DNA of 64,000 nt, taken from positions 1 to 64,000 of the forward strand of contig CATYZI010000002.1 of assembly GCA_958415625.1 (NCBI GenBank), read 5' to 3'. Below are positions 25,211 to 34,213 of the stretch, piece by piece. The notes beneath the pieces are model-generated. The model made no database searches, was not told where the DNA came from, and saw only the letters and a program-made list of their open reading frames with translations. The translations under genes were made by a program, and so were the position numbers. The DNA comes from an uncultured Collinsella sp. (GTDB lineage Bacteria; Actinomycetota; Coriobacteriia; Coriobacteriales; Coriobacteriaceae). How positions within the stretch are numbered: position 1 is the stretch's first letter; every line of letters begins with the position of its first letter.

Positions 25211-25249
25211 CGCGAGGCACTCGCGTTCAAAGATAACGATGACAACAAG

Positions 25250-25280
25250 ACCCTCCTCGGCCTGTGCCGGGGAGGGTTTC
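25250..25280 (+). terminator. Terminator of the sirtuin/folPK/ligase-like group
   Basis: CCCTCCTCGGC pairs with GCCGGGGAGGG (11 bp, one G-T) around a 4-nt loop, followed by TTTCG. It sits 40 bp past the ligase-like stop. Confidence 0.6.
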
Positions 25281-25355
25281 GCCTATCTGGGGAATAGGCT
25301 TGGCGAGCATTTGCGGGGACTGTGGCATCGGGCGTGCTTGACTTAAGCCCCTGCT

Positions 25356-26129
25356 CTATCCCAGCTCCTGCATGCGGCGGTAGATTTCGCAGATACCCTT
25401 GATGGTGAGCTGTCCGTCGACCACGTCGAAGGCGTCGGTCGAATCGGCGACGATGCTGGCGAGACCGCCCGTGGCGATAACGGTGGCGTCCTCGCGGCCC
25501 AGCTCGCGCTTCATGCGCGCGACTAGGCCCTCAGCCATTGCGGCGGCGCCCGTTACGGCGCCGACCTTGATGCACTCCTCGGTATCGCGGCCGATGGCGT
25601 GCTCGGGCGCCTCGAGCGGAACGCTGGCGAGCTTGGCGGCTCGGGCGGCGAGCGCGTCCATCGAAATGCGGATGCCCGGCGCAATCGCTCCACCAATGTA
25701 ATAACCGTCCTCATCGATGACGTCGATATTGGTCGCGGTGCCAAAGTCCACCACGATTGCCGGCGCGCCGTAGAAAGTTTCGGCCGCAACGGCGTTAGCG
25801 ACGCGGTCGGCACCTACGGCCTGGGGACGCGCCGCGCGCAGCTTGGTCACCGCGGCCGTCTGCGGTCCGATGACGATGGCGTCTGCGGCAATGCGGTCGG
25901 CCACGGCGTGCCATTCGCGCGAGAGCTGCGGCACCACGCCCGCAAAGGCGATCGCGTCGACCGCGTCGAGCGAAAGGCCGTACATCTTAAAGAAACCCAT
26001 CAGGCGCACATGGATCTCGTCGGCGGTATAAGAGCGGTCGGTGGGCATGCGCCACGACTGCACCAGCTCGTCTCCGTCAAACAGGCCCATGGCCGTCTGC
26101 GTATTTCCCATATCGATAGCGAGCAGCAT
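25356..26129 (-). CDS. coaX: Type III pantothenate kinase
   Basis: A 257-residue ATP-dependent kinase for the first step of coenzyme A synthesis. MLLAIDMGNTQTAMGLFDG is the ASKHA phosphate-binding start. VGADRVANAVAAETFYG and VVDFGTATNIDVID are family motifs, and GGAIAPGIRISMDAL follows. The start at 26129 is chosen because MLLAIDMGN is the family N-terminus and GGGAG precedes it; the frame extends seven codons upstream. It is convergent with the upstream gene group. Confidence 0.93.
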   Translation of the reverse strand: MLLAIDMGNTQTAMGLFDGDELVQSWRMPTDRSYTADEIHVRLMGFFKMYGLSLDAVDAIAFAGVVPQLSREWHAVADRIAADAIVIGPQTAAVTKLRAARPQAVGADRVANAVAAETFYGAPAIVVDFGTATNIDVIDEDGYYIGGAIAPGIRISMDALAARAAKLASVPLEAPEHAIGRDTEECIKVGAVTGAAAMAEGLVARMKRELGREDATVIATGGLASIVADSTDAFDVVDGQLTIKGICEIYRRMQELG

Positions 26130-26326
26130 GTCTACTCCCGGTGTTGGCATAAAAGGACGCGCACCATTGTATACGTGCCGTCGACGGCGCTCGGCTGCGA
26201 TTCGTTTACGGTGATAGGGGCTGAGGGGTTTTAAATATGAAGGAATTATGCTCTACGAGATTTTCCTTGCCGTTTACCGAACTCCCGTGTAATATTCTTT
26301 CTTGCGCACATGAGGCGCCCAGACAT

Positions 26327-26403
26327 TGCGGGGTGGAGCAGTCTGGTAGCTCGCCGGGCTCATAACCCGGAGGTCGTAGGTTCAAATCCTGCCCCCGCGA
26401 CCA
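26327..26403 (+). tRNA. tRNA-fMet (CAU), initiator
   Basis: 77 nt with CCA encoded. Acceptor TGCGGGG pairs with CCCCGCG; the first pair is a weak U-G, consistent with the poor 1-72 pairing of initiators. D-arm GAGC...GCTC. The anticodon arm CCGGG-CTCATAA-CCCGG has the three G-C pairs typical of initiator tRNA. The T arm is TAGG-TTCAAAT-CCTG. No other tRNA is adjacent. Confidence 0.95.
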
Positions 26404-26493
26404 AGAACTTGCAGCTCGTCGGCCTAGCCGGCGAGCTTTTTTGTTATTCCGGGACCGTGTTTTTCGGTCCAATTCTCAGCCTCTCAAACAAAA

Positions 26494-26710
26494 TCTCGAT
26501 CTGTAACATCTAGACCCGATTTGGGCGGCTAGGTGTTACAGATTGAGATGTTGAGTCCCCGCCTGGACGGTTTGTCTAAATCTGTAACACGAGGGATGGA
26601 TTTTGCCGAGTAACTGTTACAGATTGAGATTTTCTGCCGGGACGGTTTTGGTTTGTCTCAATCTGTAACAGTTGCTCGGCAAAATAGGGTCTTACTGTTA
26701 CAGATCGAGA
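26494..26710. repeat. Palindrome array, locus 2 (three 55-bp units)
   Basis: Units at 26494-26548, 26575-26629 and 26656-26710 have the same arms (TCTCRATCTGTAACA and inverse; unit 2 has TCTAAATCTGTAACA) and 25-nt loops as the array at 3200-3415. Gaps are 26 and 26 nt. The loops of units 2 and 3 are related in inverted orientation (ATTTTGCCGAGYAAC), so unit 3 is flipped. It is 91 bp past the initiator tRNA. Confidence 0.9.
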
Positions 26711-26852
26711 CAAACCGACGGGCCGCCCCGCCCCATCCACCTACCGCTACCTGCTATCCGCCGATTTCCGTTGTGCCGCTGTGCCCCCATGCCATATCCT
26801 CTAGACAACTACGCGGCACCATCGCCGCCGCGCCTACAAGAGAGGAATGTCC

Positions 26853-28883
26853 ATGACCGCACCTGCATCCAAGCTGCTCCAGCCCATTACGGTTGGCCCC
26901 CTTGAGCTCAAGAACCGCATTATGTTCCCGCCGCTGACCACCGGCTACGAGGAGCGCGACGGCTCCATCGGCGAGCGCAGCCTGGCTTTTTACGAGCGCC
27001 TGGCCCGTGGCGGCGTGAGCTACATCGTCATCGGCGACGTCGCTCCCGTCATGACCGCGAGCCCCACGCCCAAGCTGGCGACCGACGCCCAGATCCCCAC
27101 GTTTAAGGCGCTGGCCGACACCGTCCACAAGCACGGCGCCAAGGTCGCGCTGCAGCTGTTCCACCCCGAGTACGACGTGCCCGGTGTCGGCCGCATGGTC
27201 ATGGGTTCCATGGCCGCCGCCAAGGCCGCGCAGGAGGCCAAGGCCGCCGGCGACGAGGAGACCTTCGCCGCCAAGATGGCCGAGTCCAACGAGATCCGCA
27301 AGCAGGCCTACGCCAAGTTGCACCACGATATGCAGCACTTTGTGAACGAGGCGAGCGTAGAGCAGCTCACCCAGATCAAGGAGGCCATCGCCGCCTCGGC
27401 CGCCCGCGCGCAGCAGGCCGGCATCGACGCCATCGAGGTCCACGGCGACCGCTTGGTGGGTTCGCTGTGCTCGGCCATCCTCAACCAGCGCACCGACGAG
27501 TACGGTGGCTCGTTCGAGAACCGCGTTCGCTATGCGCTCGAGGTTGTCGCCGCCATTAAGGAAGCCGCGCCGCAGCTGATGGTGGAGTACAAGCTCCCCG
27601 TGATCATGGAGAACCCCGACGGCACGCCGCGCGGCAAGGGCGGCCTGCAGCCCGATGAGGCCTGCGAGTTTGCCAAGCTGCTCGAGGGCGCCGGCATCGA
27701 CATGATCCAGGTTGCACAGGCCAACCATACCGGCAACATGGGCGACACCATTCCGCCCATGGGCGCCATGCCCTACAACTGGACGCTGCCCGTGGCCGAG
27801 CGCGTCAAGGCCCTGGTCTCCGTGCCGGTGGCCACCGTCGGCCGTGTTGTTTCGGTCGAGGCCGGCGAGAAGATTCTGGAAGACGGTTCGGCCGATATCA
27901 TCGCGTACGGCCGCTCGCTCATGTGCGACCCCGACATTGCGCTGAAGGCCGCCACGGGTGAGCCCATTCGCGAGTGCCTCAATTGCAACAAGGGCTGCGT
28001 CGACGCGATTCAAAACCGCAAGTACATCTCGTGCGTGCTCAATGCCGAGAACGGCGACGAGGCGACCATCGCCATCAAGCCGGGCGAGGGCGACAAGAAG
28101 ATTGCCGTGGTGGGCGGCGGCATCGCCGGCCTGGAGGCCGCGCGCGTGGCGGCCAAGCGCGGCTACGATGTGACCGTTTACGAGGCGAGCGATCACTTGG
28201 GCGGCCAGATTGTGCTGGCAGCCGCGCCTCCGCGCAAGGACGAGATCATGCGCTCGGTCGAGTACTACGAGAAGATTCTGCCCGGCCTGGGCGTGAAGGT
28301 CGAGCTCAACCATGCCGCTAGCCCCGCGGATCTCAACGCCGCCGACGCCGCGATTGTGGCCGTGGGCGCGCACGACGTGGTCATCCCCGTTCCGGGTGCC
28401 GACTCGGACAAGGTCGTCTCGAGCTGGGACGTGCTGGCCGGCAAGGTGGAGCTCAGCGGGCGCGTCGCCGTCATTGGCGGTGGCCTGGTGGGCACCGAGA
28501 CTGCCGAGTACCTGCTGCAGCACGGCTGCGAGGTGGCGATCGTCGAGATGCTCGACAAGATTGCCGCGGGCGAGTCCGAGACCATTCTGCCGCTGATCAT
28601 GAGCGACTTCGCCGCCCACAACGTGGAACAGCACGTTAAGACCCGCCTGACCGCCATTACCGACGAGGGCGTGGAGGCCGTGCACACCACCGAGGACGGC
28701 CCCGAGGAGCCGGTGAAGATCGCCTGCGATTACGTGGTGATGGCCGTGGGATCCAAGGCCAACGCGTTTGACCTGGATGGCGTGACGGTGCCCGTGACCT
28801 GCGTGGGCGACTGCTCGGGCGAGCGCACCGCCGACATTGCGAGCGCCATTCGCACGGCGTATCACGCGGCCAACGAGCTGTAG
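26853..28883 (+). CDS. FAD/FMN NADH:flavin oxidoreductase (old yellow enzyme, 2,4-dienoyl-CoA reductase type)
   Basis: A 676-residue two-domain reductase. The N-terminal TIM barrel (about 1-365) binds FMN: NRIMFPPLTTGYEERDGS start, EVHGDRLVGSLCS with the OYE HxxN-like region, and VATVGRVVS near 330. The cluster motif CLNCNKGC with a later Cys in YISCVLN binds one [4Fe-4S]. The C-terminal part has two nucleotide-binding folds: VVGGGIAGLEAARVAAKRG (FAD) and VIGGGLVGTETAEYL (NAD(P)H). The family includes dienoyl-CoA reductase and bile-acid enzymes of the BaiCD/BaiH type; the substrate cannot be assigned. The start at 26853 fits AGAGGA spacing better than 26847. Confidence 0.9.
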   Translation: MTAPASKLLQPITVGPLELKNRIMFPPLTTGYEERDGSIGERSLAFYERLARGGVSYIVIGDVAPVMTASPTPKLATDAQIPTFKALADTVHKHGAKVALQLFHPEYDVPGVGRMVMGSMAAAKAAQEAKAAGDEETFAAKMAESNEIRKQAYAKLHHDMQHFVNEASVEQLTQIKEAIAASAARAQQAGIDAIEVHGDRLVGSLCSAILNQRTDEYGGSFENRVRYALEVVAAIKEAAPQLMVEYKLPVIMENPDGTPRGKGGLQPDEACEFAKLLEGAGIDMIQVAQANHTGNMGDTIPPMGAMPYNWTLPVAERVKALVSVPVATVGRVVSVEAGEKILEDGSADIIAYGRSLMCDPDIALKAATGEPIRECLNCNKGCVDAIQNRKYISCVLNAENGDEATIAIKPGEGDKKIAVVGGGIAGLEAARVAAKRGYDVTVYEASDHLGGQIVLAAAPPRKDEIMRSVEYYEKILPGLGVKVELNHAASPADLNAADAAIVAVGAHDVVIPVPGADSDKVVSSWDVLAGKVELSGRVAVIGGGLVGTETAEYLLQHGCEVAIVEMLDKIAAGESETILPLIMSDFAAHNVEQHVKTRLTAITDEGVEAVHTTEDGPEEPVKIACDYVVMAVGSKANAFDLDGVTVPVTCVGDCSGERTADIASAIRTAYHAANEL

Positions 28884-28958
28884 TTGAACATCGTGGCCAG
28901 GCGGGGCGGTAGCACGGATCCGCCTCGCCTGGCTGTGTCCCGTCGGGTGTCAACCGGT

Positions 28959-28998
28959 GCGGGGCCTGCAAGCGCAGCAGGCCCCGCCCTTTTTGTTT
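28959..28998 (+). terminator. Terminator of the OYE-type gene
   Basis: GCGGGGCCTGC (28959-28969) pairs with GCAGGCCCCGC (28977-28987), followed by CCTTTTTGTTTT. Confidence 0.9.
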
Positions 28999-28999
28999 T

Positions 29000-29332
29000 G
29001 CTCCGGTGGATGGCAATGCGCGGTAATCATGAGGAGTAAGGACGTCTACTGCCTTGCCGATTACTCAAAATTATTGGGGGAGGGGTTAATAATCATATCC
29101 GCTATAGCAAAGGACATAAAGAGGTGTCAATTTTGTTGACAGGCGAATGACGATTGGCTGCGAGTCAGCTACCAGCGTAAATAATCGATAAAGAAATGTC
29201 GTAAATTGGTGCCAAATGCCCAGATAACGCCGCGTCTATTTTAATTAACTGCTTTGAGCAAACAGTAAAATGCTACTATCTAACTTGCACGTAAGAAAGC
29301 AGATTAACGGTTAAGGCTAAGAAGTGGCAGGT
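29000..29332. other. AT-rich gene-free stretch with promoter-like sites
   Basis: No gene seen. The region is markedly AT-richer than its surroundings and has a TTGACA at about 29137 and a TTGAGC-17 nt-TATCTA arrangement before the HTH gene. It probably holds that gene's promoter; a horizontally acquired stretch is possible. Confidence 0.4.
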
Positions 29333-29713
29333 ATGTCGGAAGCAACTAGGACTCGCACGCATGCGCCCGAGGTTAGGCAGCGCGCCGTCGAGATCCTCCA
29401 AGAGGGGGTCGGTCATCGCGCCCTCGCCGCGGAGCTTGGCATTCCCCAGGCCACGGCTCGTCAGTGGGCCCGCGCGTATGCCGTAGGCGGTGCCGACGCC
29501 GTTCTCAACGCCGGTTCGCATCATCACACCTATTCGTACGAAGTTAAGCTCGCCGTGGTCAAGGACCGCTTGGAAAACGGCTTAACGGTTCGCGAGGCCA
29601 TGATCAAGCACAAGATTCCCAGCGAGTCTTCGGTCAAGGCTTGGTGCCGCCAGTATCGCGAGAGCGGTGAGTCCGCGCTGGTTGATAAGCCGCGCGTTAA
29701 AAAGGCGGAATAG
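29333..29713 (+). CDS. Double helix-turn-helix, transposase-like DNA-binding protein
   Basis: A 126-residue protein (129 if the GTG at 29324 is used). There are two HTH units. The first, about 12-45, has RQRAVEILQEGVGHRALAAELGIPQATARQWARAY. The second, about 65-115, has KLAVVKDRLENGLTVREAMIKHKIPSESSVKAWCRQYRESG. The pattern resembles the N-terminal orfA product of IS3-type elements, but no orfB or inverted repeats follow; a terminator does. It may be a domesticated regulator or a transposon remnant. It lies 288 bp before the ech operon, so regulation of that operon is possible but unproven. Confidence 0.6.
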   Translation: MSEATRTRTHAPEVRQRAVEILQEGVGHRALAAELGIPQATARQWARAYAVGGADAVLNAGSHHHTYSYEVKLAVVKDRLENGLTVREAMIKHKIPSESSVKAWCRQYRESGESALVDKPRVKKAE

Positions 29714-29725
29714 CGAACGGGATGG

Positions 29726-29751
29726 TGCGCCCACAGGGGCGCATTTTTCTT
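29726..29751 (+). terminator. Terminator of the HTH gene
   Basis: TGCGCCC, 4-nt loop, GGGCGCA, then TTTTTCTT. It separates the HTH gene from ech. Confidence 0.88.
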
Positions 29752-30000
29752 GCCGCGCCAACTTTTTGGACCGTCGTGAGCCTACTGGAACATCCTCCAA
29801 AGTGGTTAATAAACCGCGCGCAGTGGCCCGTGCGCCCGCCGCCGCGATAGGGGGAGCGTCGCCTCTCTGCTCCAAAGCGGACAGACTCGTTACCCCGTAC
29901 GCCTAAAACTCCCCAGTTGACCGAAAACCCGCCGCCGCTACTCCTCAACTGAGCTATAACGTTAAACAATTGCAGCGTTTTTGCATGGGGGAGTGATGGT

Positions 30001-32883
30001 ATGACGCTACTGTATTTCCTTACCCTGTTTCCGCTGGTACCGGCGCTGGGCATGCTGCTCGCGCGCGGTGACCGCGCCCGCGATGCGGTGGGGCTCATAG
30101 GCTCTGGCATCATTATGGCGGTGACAGTTGTAGTCGCCGTCATGTTTTTTGGCACGGGTCCGCAGAGCTTTGAGGTTGCCCCCGGCACCTCGCATGTGCT
30201 CTCGATCATCAGTTCCGTTATCGACGTCATCCTGTGCGCCGTCATCCTGTACAACGCGTACAAATATAGGAACGCGCTCACCACGGTGCTCAGCGTAGTC
30301 CAGTTGGTGGGCTCGCTCGCCTTTGCAGCCATGACGCTGCCCGCGACCGAAGCCGTCACCGCAACCCCGCTCTACCTGGACTACATGAGCGTGATCATGG
30401 TCCTCGCCGTCGGCATCGTCGGCAGCCTTATCTGCGTGTATGCCCTGGGCTACATGAAGGACTTCCAGGCCCACGACGAGCACGAGGCTGCGCTGCGCGG
30501 GCAGACCGCGCCCGACCGTCGCCCGCAGTTCCTGGCGCTTATGTTCCTGTTCCTCTCAGCCATGTTCGTCATCGTGACGAGCGACAACCTTGAGTGGCTG
30601 TTCTGCGGCTGGGAAATCACCACCGTGTGCTCGTTCCTTATGATTGGCTACACGCGCACGCCCGAGGCCATCAAGAACGCCTTCACCCAGATCATCCTCA
30701 ACATGCTGGGCGGTATCGCGTTTTTGGCCGGACTCATGTACCTGCACGTTAACAGCATGCCGCTGACCATCTCGGGCATGATCGAGCTTTCCGGCGCCGG
30801 AACCGCGCAATCTGCGCTGCTGGTGATGCCGGTCATTCTGTTGTCGCTCGCCGCGCTCACCAAGGCCGCACAGATGCCGTTCCACACGTGGCTGTTGGGT
30901 GCCATGGTTGCCCCCACGCCCACGAGCGCCCTGCTGCACTCGTCAACCATGGTCAAAGCCGGCGTGTTCCTGATGGTCAAGCTGAGCCCACTCTATGCCA
31001 TCTATCCCGTGACCGGCTTTATGGTCACGAGTGTGGGTGCCATCACGTTTTTGCTCGCTGCCCTCATGGCCATCTCGCAGAGCAACGCCAAACGTGTGCT
31101 CGCGTACTCCACCATTTCCAACTTGGGCCTTATCAGCGCCTGCTTGGGTGTCGGCGCGCCCGAGGCCGTATGGGCCGCCATCTTCCTAATCCTGTTCCAC
31201 ACGGTGGCAAAGTCGCTGCTGTTCCTGTGCGTGGGCACGGCCGAGCATCATATCGGCAGCCGCAATATCGAGGACATGGACGGTATGTTCAGCCGCATGC
31301 CGCACCTGACGCGCCTTATGATGCTGGGCATCATGGGCATGTTTGTGGCGCCGTTTGGCATGCTCGTGTCCAAGTGGGGCGCCCTGGTGGCGTTTGCGCA
31401 GACCGGCAACGTGCTCATGATCATGGTGCTGGCCTTTGGCTCGGCCGCGACGTTCTATTTTTGGGGCAAGTGGCTTGCCAAGCTTTCGGGCGTCGACCCC
31501 ACGGCTCAAAACGTCGAGGTCAATGTCCATAAGACCGAATGGATGGCGCTCAACACCATCGCCGCGCTGCTGATTCTGTGCTGCGTGGCGTTTCCGGTTA
31601 TCTCGAGCGGTCTGGTATCGCCCTATCTCGCCATGGTGTTTGGACGCGTGCCGTACGTTATTGGCAAGGACGCCATGTATCTGATGGTGGTTATCGTAGC
31701 GTTTATCGCCGTGGTGCTGCTGACGTCGTTCCGCGTGAGCAATAAGCCGCACGTCAACGTGTACCTTTCGGGCGTGGGAACCGACAAATATCGCCATTTC
31801 CGCGGCTCGATGGGACGCGAGGTGAAGGCCGAAAAGCGCAATTGGTACTCGGAGGACGCCCTTGGCGAGAAGCGTATTGGCCCCGCGGGTAGCGTCGTGT
31901 GCTGCAGCATTATCTTGTTTGCGCTGCTGTGTTGCGCGTGGATTGGGCCCGAGCGGCTTGCCATGAGCGCGCCCTCGGTGTTGCGCGGCAAGTATTTTGA
32001 AGGTTCGGGCGTCGTGGGCATCTTTATTGGCACCGTGGCGTTTGCCTTGATTGCGCCTTTGGTTGGTGGCCTGATCGACGGCGTTGACCGTAAGCTTTCG
32101 GCTCGCATGCAGGGCCGCGTGGGCCCGCGCCTGCTACAACCCTTCTACGATGTGGCCAAGCTCCTGCGCAAGGCCCCCGCCAGCGTAAACACCATGGACG
32201 ACACCTACATGGCGTGCGCGCTCATCTTTACCGTGGTGGGCGGCGGCATCTTTGTGTCGGGCTCCAACACGCTGCTGTGCGCGTTTATGGTTACCCTCGC
32301 CGCGATCTTTGTGGTGTTGGCGTCCGCCTCGACGCAAAGCCCGTTTGCTCAGGTCGGCGCCGACCGCGAGCTGCTGCAGGTCATGAGTTACGAGCCCGCC
32401 GTTCTGCTGATGAGTGTGGGCCTGTACCTTGCCACCGACAGCTTCGATTCCATTGCTGTGACGGGGCAGTCGGCCCCTATCATCGTGTACAGCGCGCCCA
32501 TTTTCCTCGCGTTGCTCGCGGTGCTTACCATCAAGCTGCGCAAGTCGCCGTTTGACCTTTCGTACTCGCATCATGCGCATCAGGAGATCGTCCAGGGCGT
32601 CGCCACCGAGATGAGCGGCGGCACGCTGGCCAAGATGACCCTTATGCACTGGTGCGAGACCGTGCTGTTTTTGATGTGGGTGGGCATGTTCTTTGTTTGG
32701 GACAACCCCGTGAGCTGGGTTGTAGCCCTGGTCGTGATGGCCGCGACGTATTTTGTCGAGGTCCTGATCGACAACACCTTCGCACGCAGCACCTGGCGCA
32801 GCTGCTTTAGGCTCGGATGGGGCGTGGCGCTGGTGTTTGGCCTGCTCAACCTTATGCCCATCCTCGTCGACGTATTTATTTAG
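30001..32883 (+). CDS. echAB: Ech-type hydrogenase EchA-EchB fusion
   Basis: A 960-residue membrane protein joining two normally separate subunits. Residues about 1-640 are NuoL/HyfB-like ion-pumping EchA: a Glu in FCGWEITT, a Lys in LLHSSTMVKAG and many helices. About 670-960 is NuoH/HycD-like EchB: DGVDRKLSARMQGRVGPRLL followed by QPFYDVAKLLRK near 692-715, and the FDLSYSHHAHQEIVQG motif. Together they anchor the hydrogenase and move ions across the membrane. GGGGGAG precedes the ATG. It is the first gene of the echABCDEF operon; the next gene starts 12 bp on. Confidence 0.9.
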   Translation: MTLLYFLTLFPLVPALGMLLARGDRARDAVGLIGSGIIMAVTVVVAVMFFGTGPQSFEVAPGTSHVLSIISSVIDVILCAVILYNAYKYRNALTTVLSVVQLVGSLAFAAMTLPATEAVTATPLYLDYMSVIMVLAVGIVGSLICVYALGYMKDFQAHDEHEAALRGQTAPDRRPQFLALMFLFLSAMFVIVTSDNLEWLFCGWEITTVCSFLMIGYTRTPEAIKNAFTQIILNMLGGIAFLAGLMYLHVNSMPLTISGMIELSGAGTAQSALLVMPVILLSLAALTKAAQMPFHTWLLGAMVAPTPTSALLHSSTMVKAGVFLMVKLSPLYAIYPVTGFMVTSVGAITFLLAALMAISQSNAKRVLAYSTISNLGLISACLGVGAPEAVWAAIFLILFHTVAKSLLFLCVGTAEHHIGSRNIEDMDGMFSRMPHLTRLMMLGIMGMFVAPFGMLVSKWGALVAFAQTGNVLMIMVLAFGSAATFYFWGKWLAKLSGVDPTAQNVEVNVHKTEWMALNTIAALLILCCVAFPVISSGLVSPYLAMVFGRVPYVIGKDAMYLMVVIVAFIAVVLLTSFRVSNKPHVNVYLSGVGTDKYRHFRGSMGREVKAEKRNWYSEDALGEKRIGPAGSVVCCSIILFALLCCAWIGPERLAMSAPSVLRGKYFEGSGVVGIFIGTVAFALIAPLVGGLIDGVDRKLSARMQGRVGPRLLQPFYDVAKLLRKAPASVNTMDDTYMACALIFTVVGGGIFVSGSNTLLCAFMVTLAAIFVVLASASTQSPFAQVGADRELLQVMSYEPAVLLMSVGLYLATDSFDSIAVTGQSAPIIVYSAPIFLALLAVLTIKLRKSPFDLSYSHHAHQEIVQGVATEMSGGTLAKMTLMHWCETVLFLMWVGMFFVWDNPVSWVVALVVMAATYFVEVLIDNTFARSTWRSCFRLGWGVALVFGLLNLMPILVDVFI

Positions 32884-32895
32884 GAGGCGGCATCC

Positions 32896-33492
32896 ATGGA
32901 TCATAAAATGTCGCGCTCGCCGTGGGTTATTCATTACGACGGCTCGAGCTGCAACGGATGCGATATCGAGGTGTTGGCCTCGCTCACGCCGCTGTTCGAT
33001 GCGGAACGCTTTGGCGTGGTCAACACCGGCAACCCCAAGCATGCGGACATCTTTTTGGTGACGGGGTCGGTCAATGTCCAGAACCTGCCTGTCGTGCGCC
33101 AGATTTACAACCAGATGCTCGAGCCCAAGTGCGTGGTGGCCTGCGGCATTTGCGCGTGTTCGGGCGGCGTGTTCCGCGATGCCTATAACGTGACCGGCGG
33201 CGTGGACCGCGCAATTCCCGTGGATGTGTACGCGCCTGGGTGCGCCATTCGCCCCGAGACCGTGATCGATGCCATCGTGGAGGCGTGCGGCATCCTGGAC
33301 CAGAAAGAGGCCGTGATGCGCGCCGGCGGCGATCCGCTTACCGTGGGCGGCGCCGCTACTTGGGACGGTGGCGTTGAGCTGGGCGAGGACGGGTTTGTGG
33401 CTGCGGGGGCCGGGGCCGTCGCCGGTGACGGCGTCGAGGTCAACGTGTCCACCAGGTCCGCCGCGCCCGCCGCTGCAAAGGAGGCCGAGTAA
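32896..33492 (+). CDS. echC: [NiFe] hydrogenase small subunit, EchC
   Basis: A 198-residue NuoB-like iron-sulfur protein that carries the proximal [4Fe-4S] cluster. Four ligands are visible: CNGCDIEV near residue 17-20, Cys in ACGICACSGGVF near 80, and Cys in APGCAIRPE near 115. AGGAGG overlaps the echAB stop. An Ala-rich C-terminal tail of about 45 residues goes beyond the family core. It sits between EchB and EchD in the order seen in Ech. Confidence 0.92.
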   Translation: MDHKMSRSPWVIHYDGSSCNGCDIEVLASLTPLFDAERFGVVNTGNPKHADIFLVTGSVNVQNLPVVRQIYNQMLEPKCVVACGICACSGGVFRDAYNVTGGVDRAIPVDVYAPGCAIRPETVIDAIVEACGILDQKEAVMRAGGDPLTVGGAATWDGGVELGEDGFVAAGAGAVAGDGVEVNVSTRSAAPAAAKEAE

Positions 33493-34208
33493 TGCAAAAG
33501 GCTATCTATACCATCGTCGGGATCGACGAGCTCCTGTCGCATGTCCAGGCGCTCAAGGGCGTTGGCGCGCGCTTTGTGCAGATGCACGCCGAACGCAACG
33601 TCGACGACGGCACGTATCGCCTGGTCTATACATTTATCAACGTTCGTGCTGCTCAGGAGCATATTGTGCAGGACGGCAACTATGCGATCGAAAACCTGGT
33701 GGTTGAGGGAATTGATCAGTACCAGGAGATTCCGTCTATCAGTTCGTACTATCCGGCGGTATTCCCGTTTGAAAACGAGGCCCACGACCTGTTTGGTCTT
33801 GCCATTACCGACATGCAGATCGACTTTAAGGGCTTTTTCTACCAGGTCTCGACTGCCGAGCCCATGAGCGTTATCACGCCCGAGGTGAAGGCCGCGCGCG
33901 AGAAAGCCATGAAGGTCCGTGCGGCTGCCGAGGCCAAGGCGCGCAAGGTCGCGGCCGAGAAGGCCGCCACGGCTGCGGCTGCTGCAGGGGAAGGCGCTGC
34001 GAGCGCCGGCGATGCCGCGGGCGTCGCTGCTCAGCCCGCTGCGACTGCCGGCTCCGATGCCCAGCATGACGATGCCGCTGCCAAGGCCGCGCTCAAGGCT
34101 GCCGAGATGGAGGCAAAGCTCGCTGCCATGGATCCCGAGAAAGCGGCCAAGGTCCGCGCGGCGCTTGCCGCCAAGGCCGCCCGCGACAAGCAGAAAAAGG
34201 AGGCGTAA
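33492..34208 (+). CDS. echD: Ech hydrogenase subunit EchD (NuoC-like) with long Ala/Lys tail
   Basis: A 238-residue protein. The N-terminal 130 residues are NuoC-like with the ENEAHDLFGLAI signature and a short FKGFFYQVS end. Residues about 135-238 are an Ala/Lys/Glu-rich, probably helical extension not found in typical EchD (about 120-130 residues). ATG overlaps the echC stop (TAATG). NuoC/EchD subunits dock the large subunit onto the small one. The extension's role is unknown. Confidence 0.87.
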   Translation: MQKAIYTIVGIDELLSHVQALKGVGARFVQMHAERNVDDGTYRLVYTFINVRAAQEHIVQDGNYAIENLVVEGIDQYQEIPSISSYYPAVFPFENEAHDLFGLAITDMQIDFKGFFYQVSTAEPMSVITPEVKAAREKAMKVRAAAEAKARKVAAEKAATAAAAAGEGAASAGDAAGVAAQPAATAGSDAQHDDAAAKAALKAAEMEAKLAAMDPEKAAKVRAALAAKAARDKQKKEA

Positions 34209-34213
34209 GGTCC

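Noticed and set aside
26754..28865. Minus-strand 703-codon open frame
   Set aside because: It is antisense to the OYE-type reductase, which has all family motifs; the frame is a GC-rich shadow.
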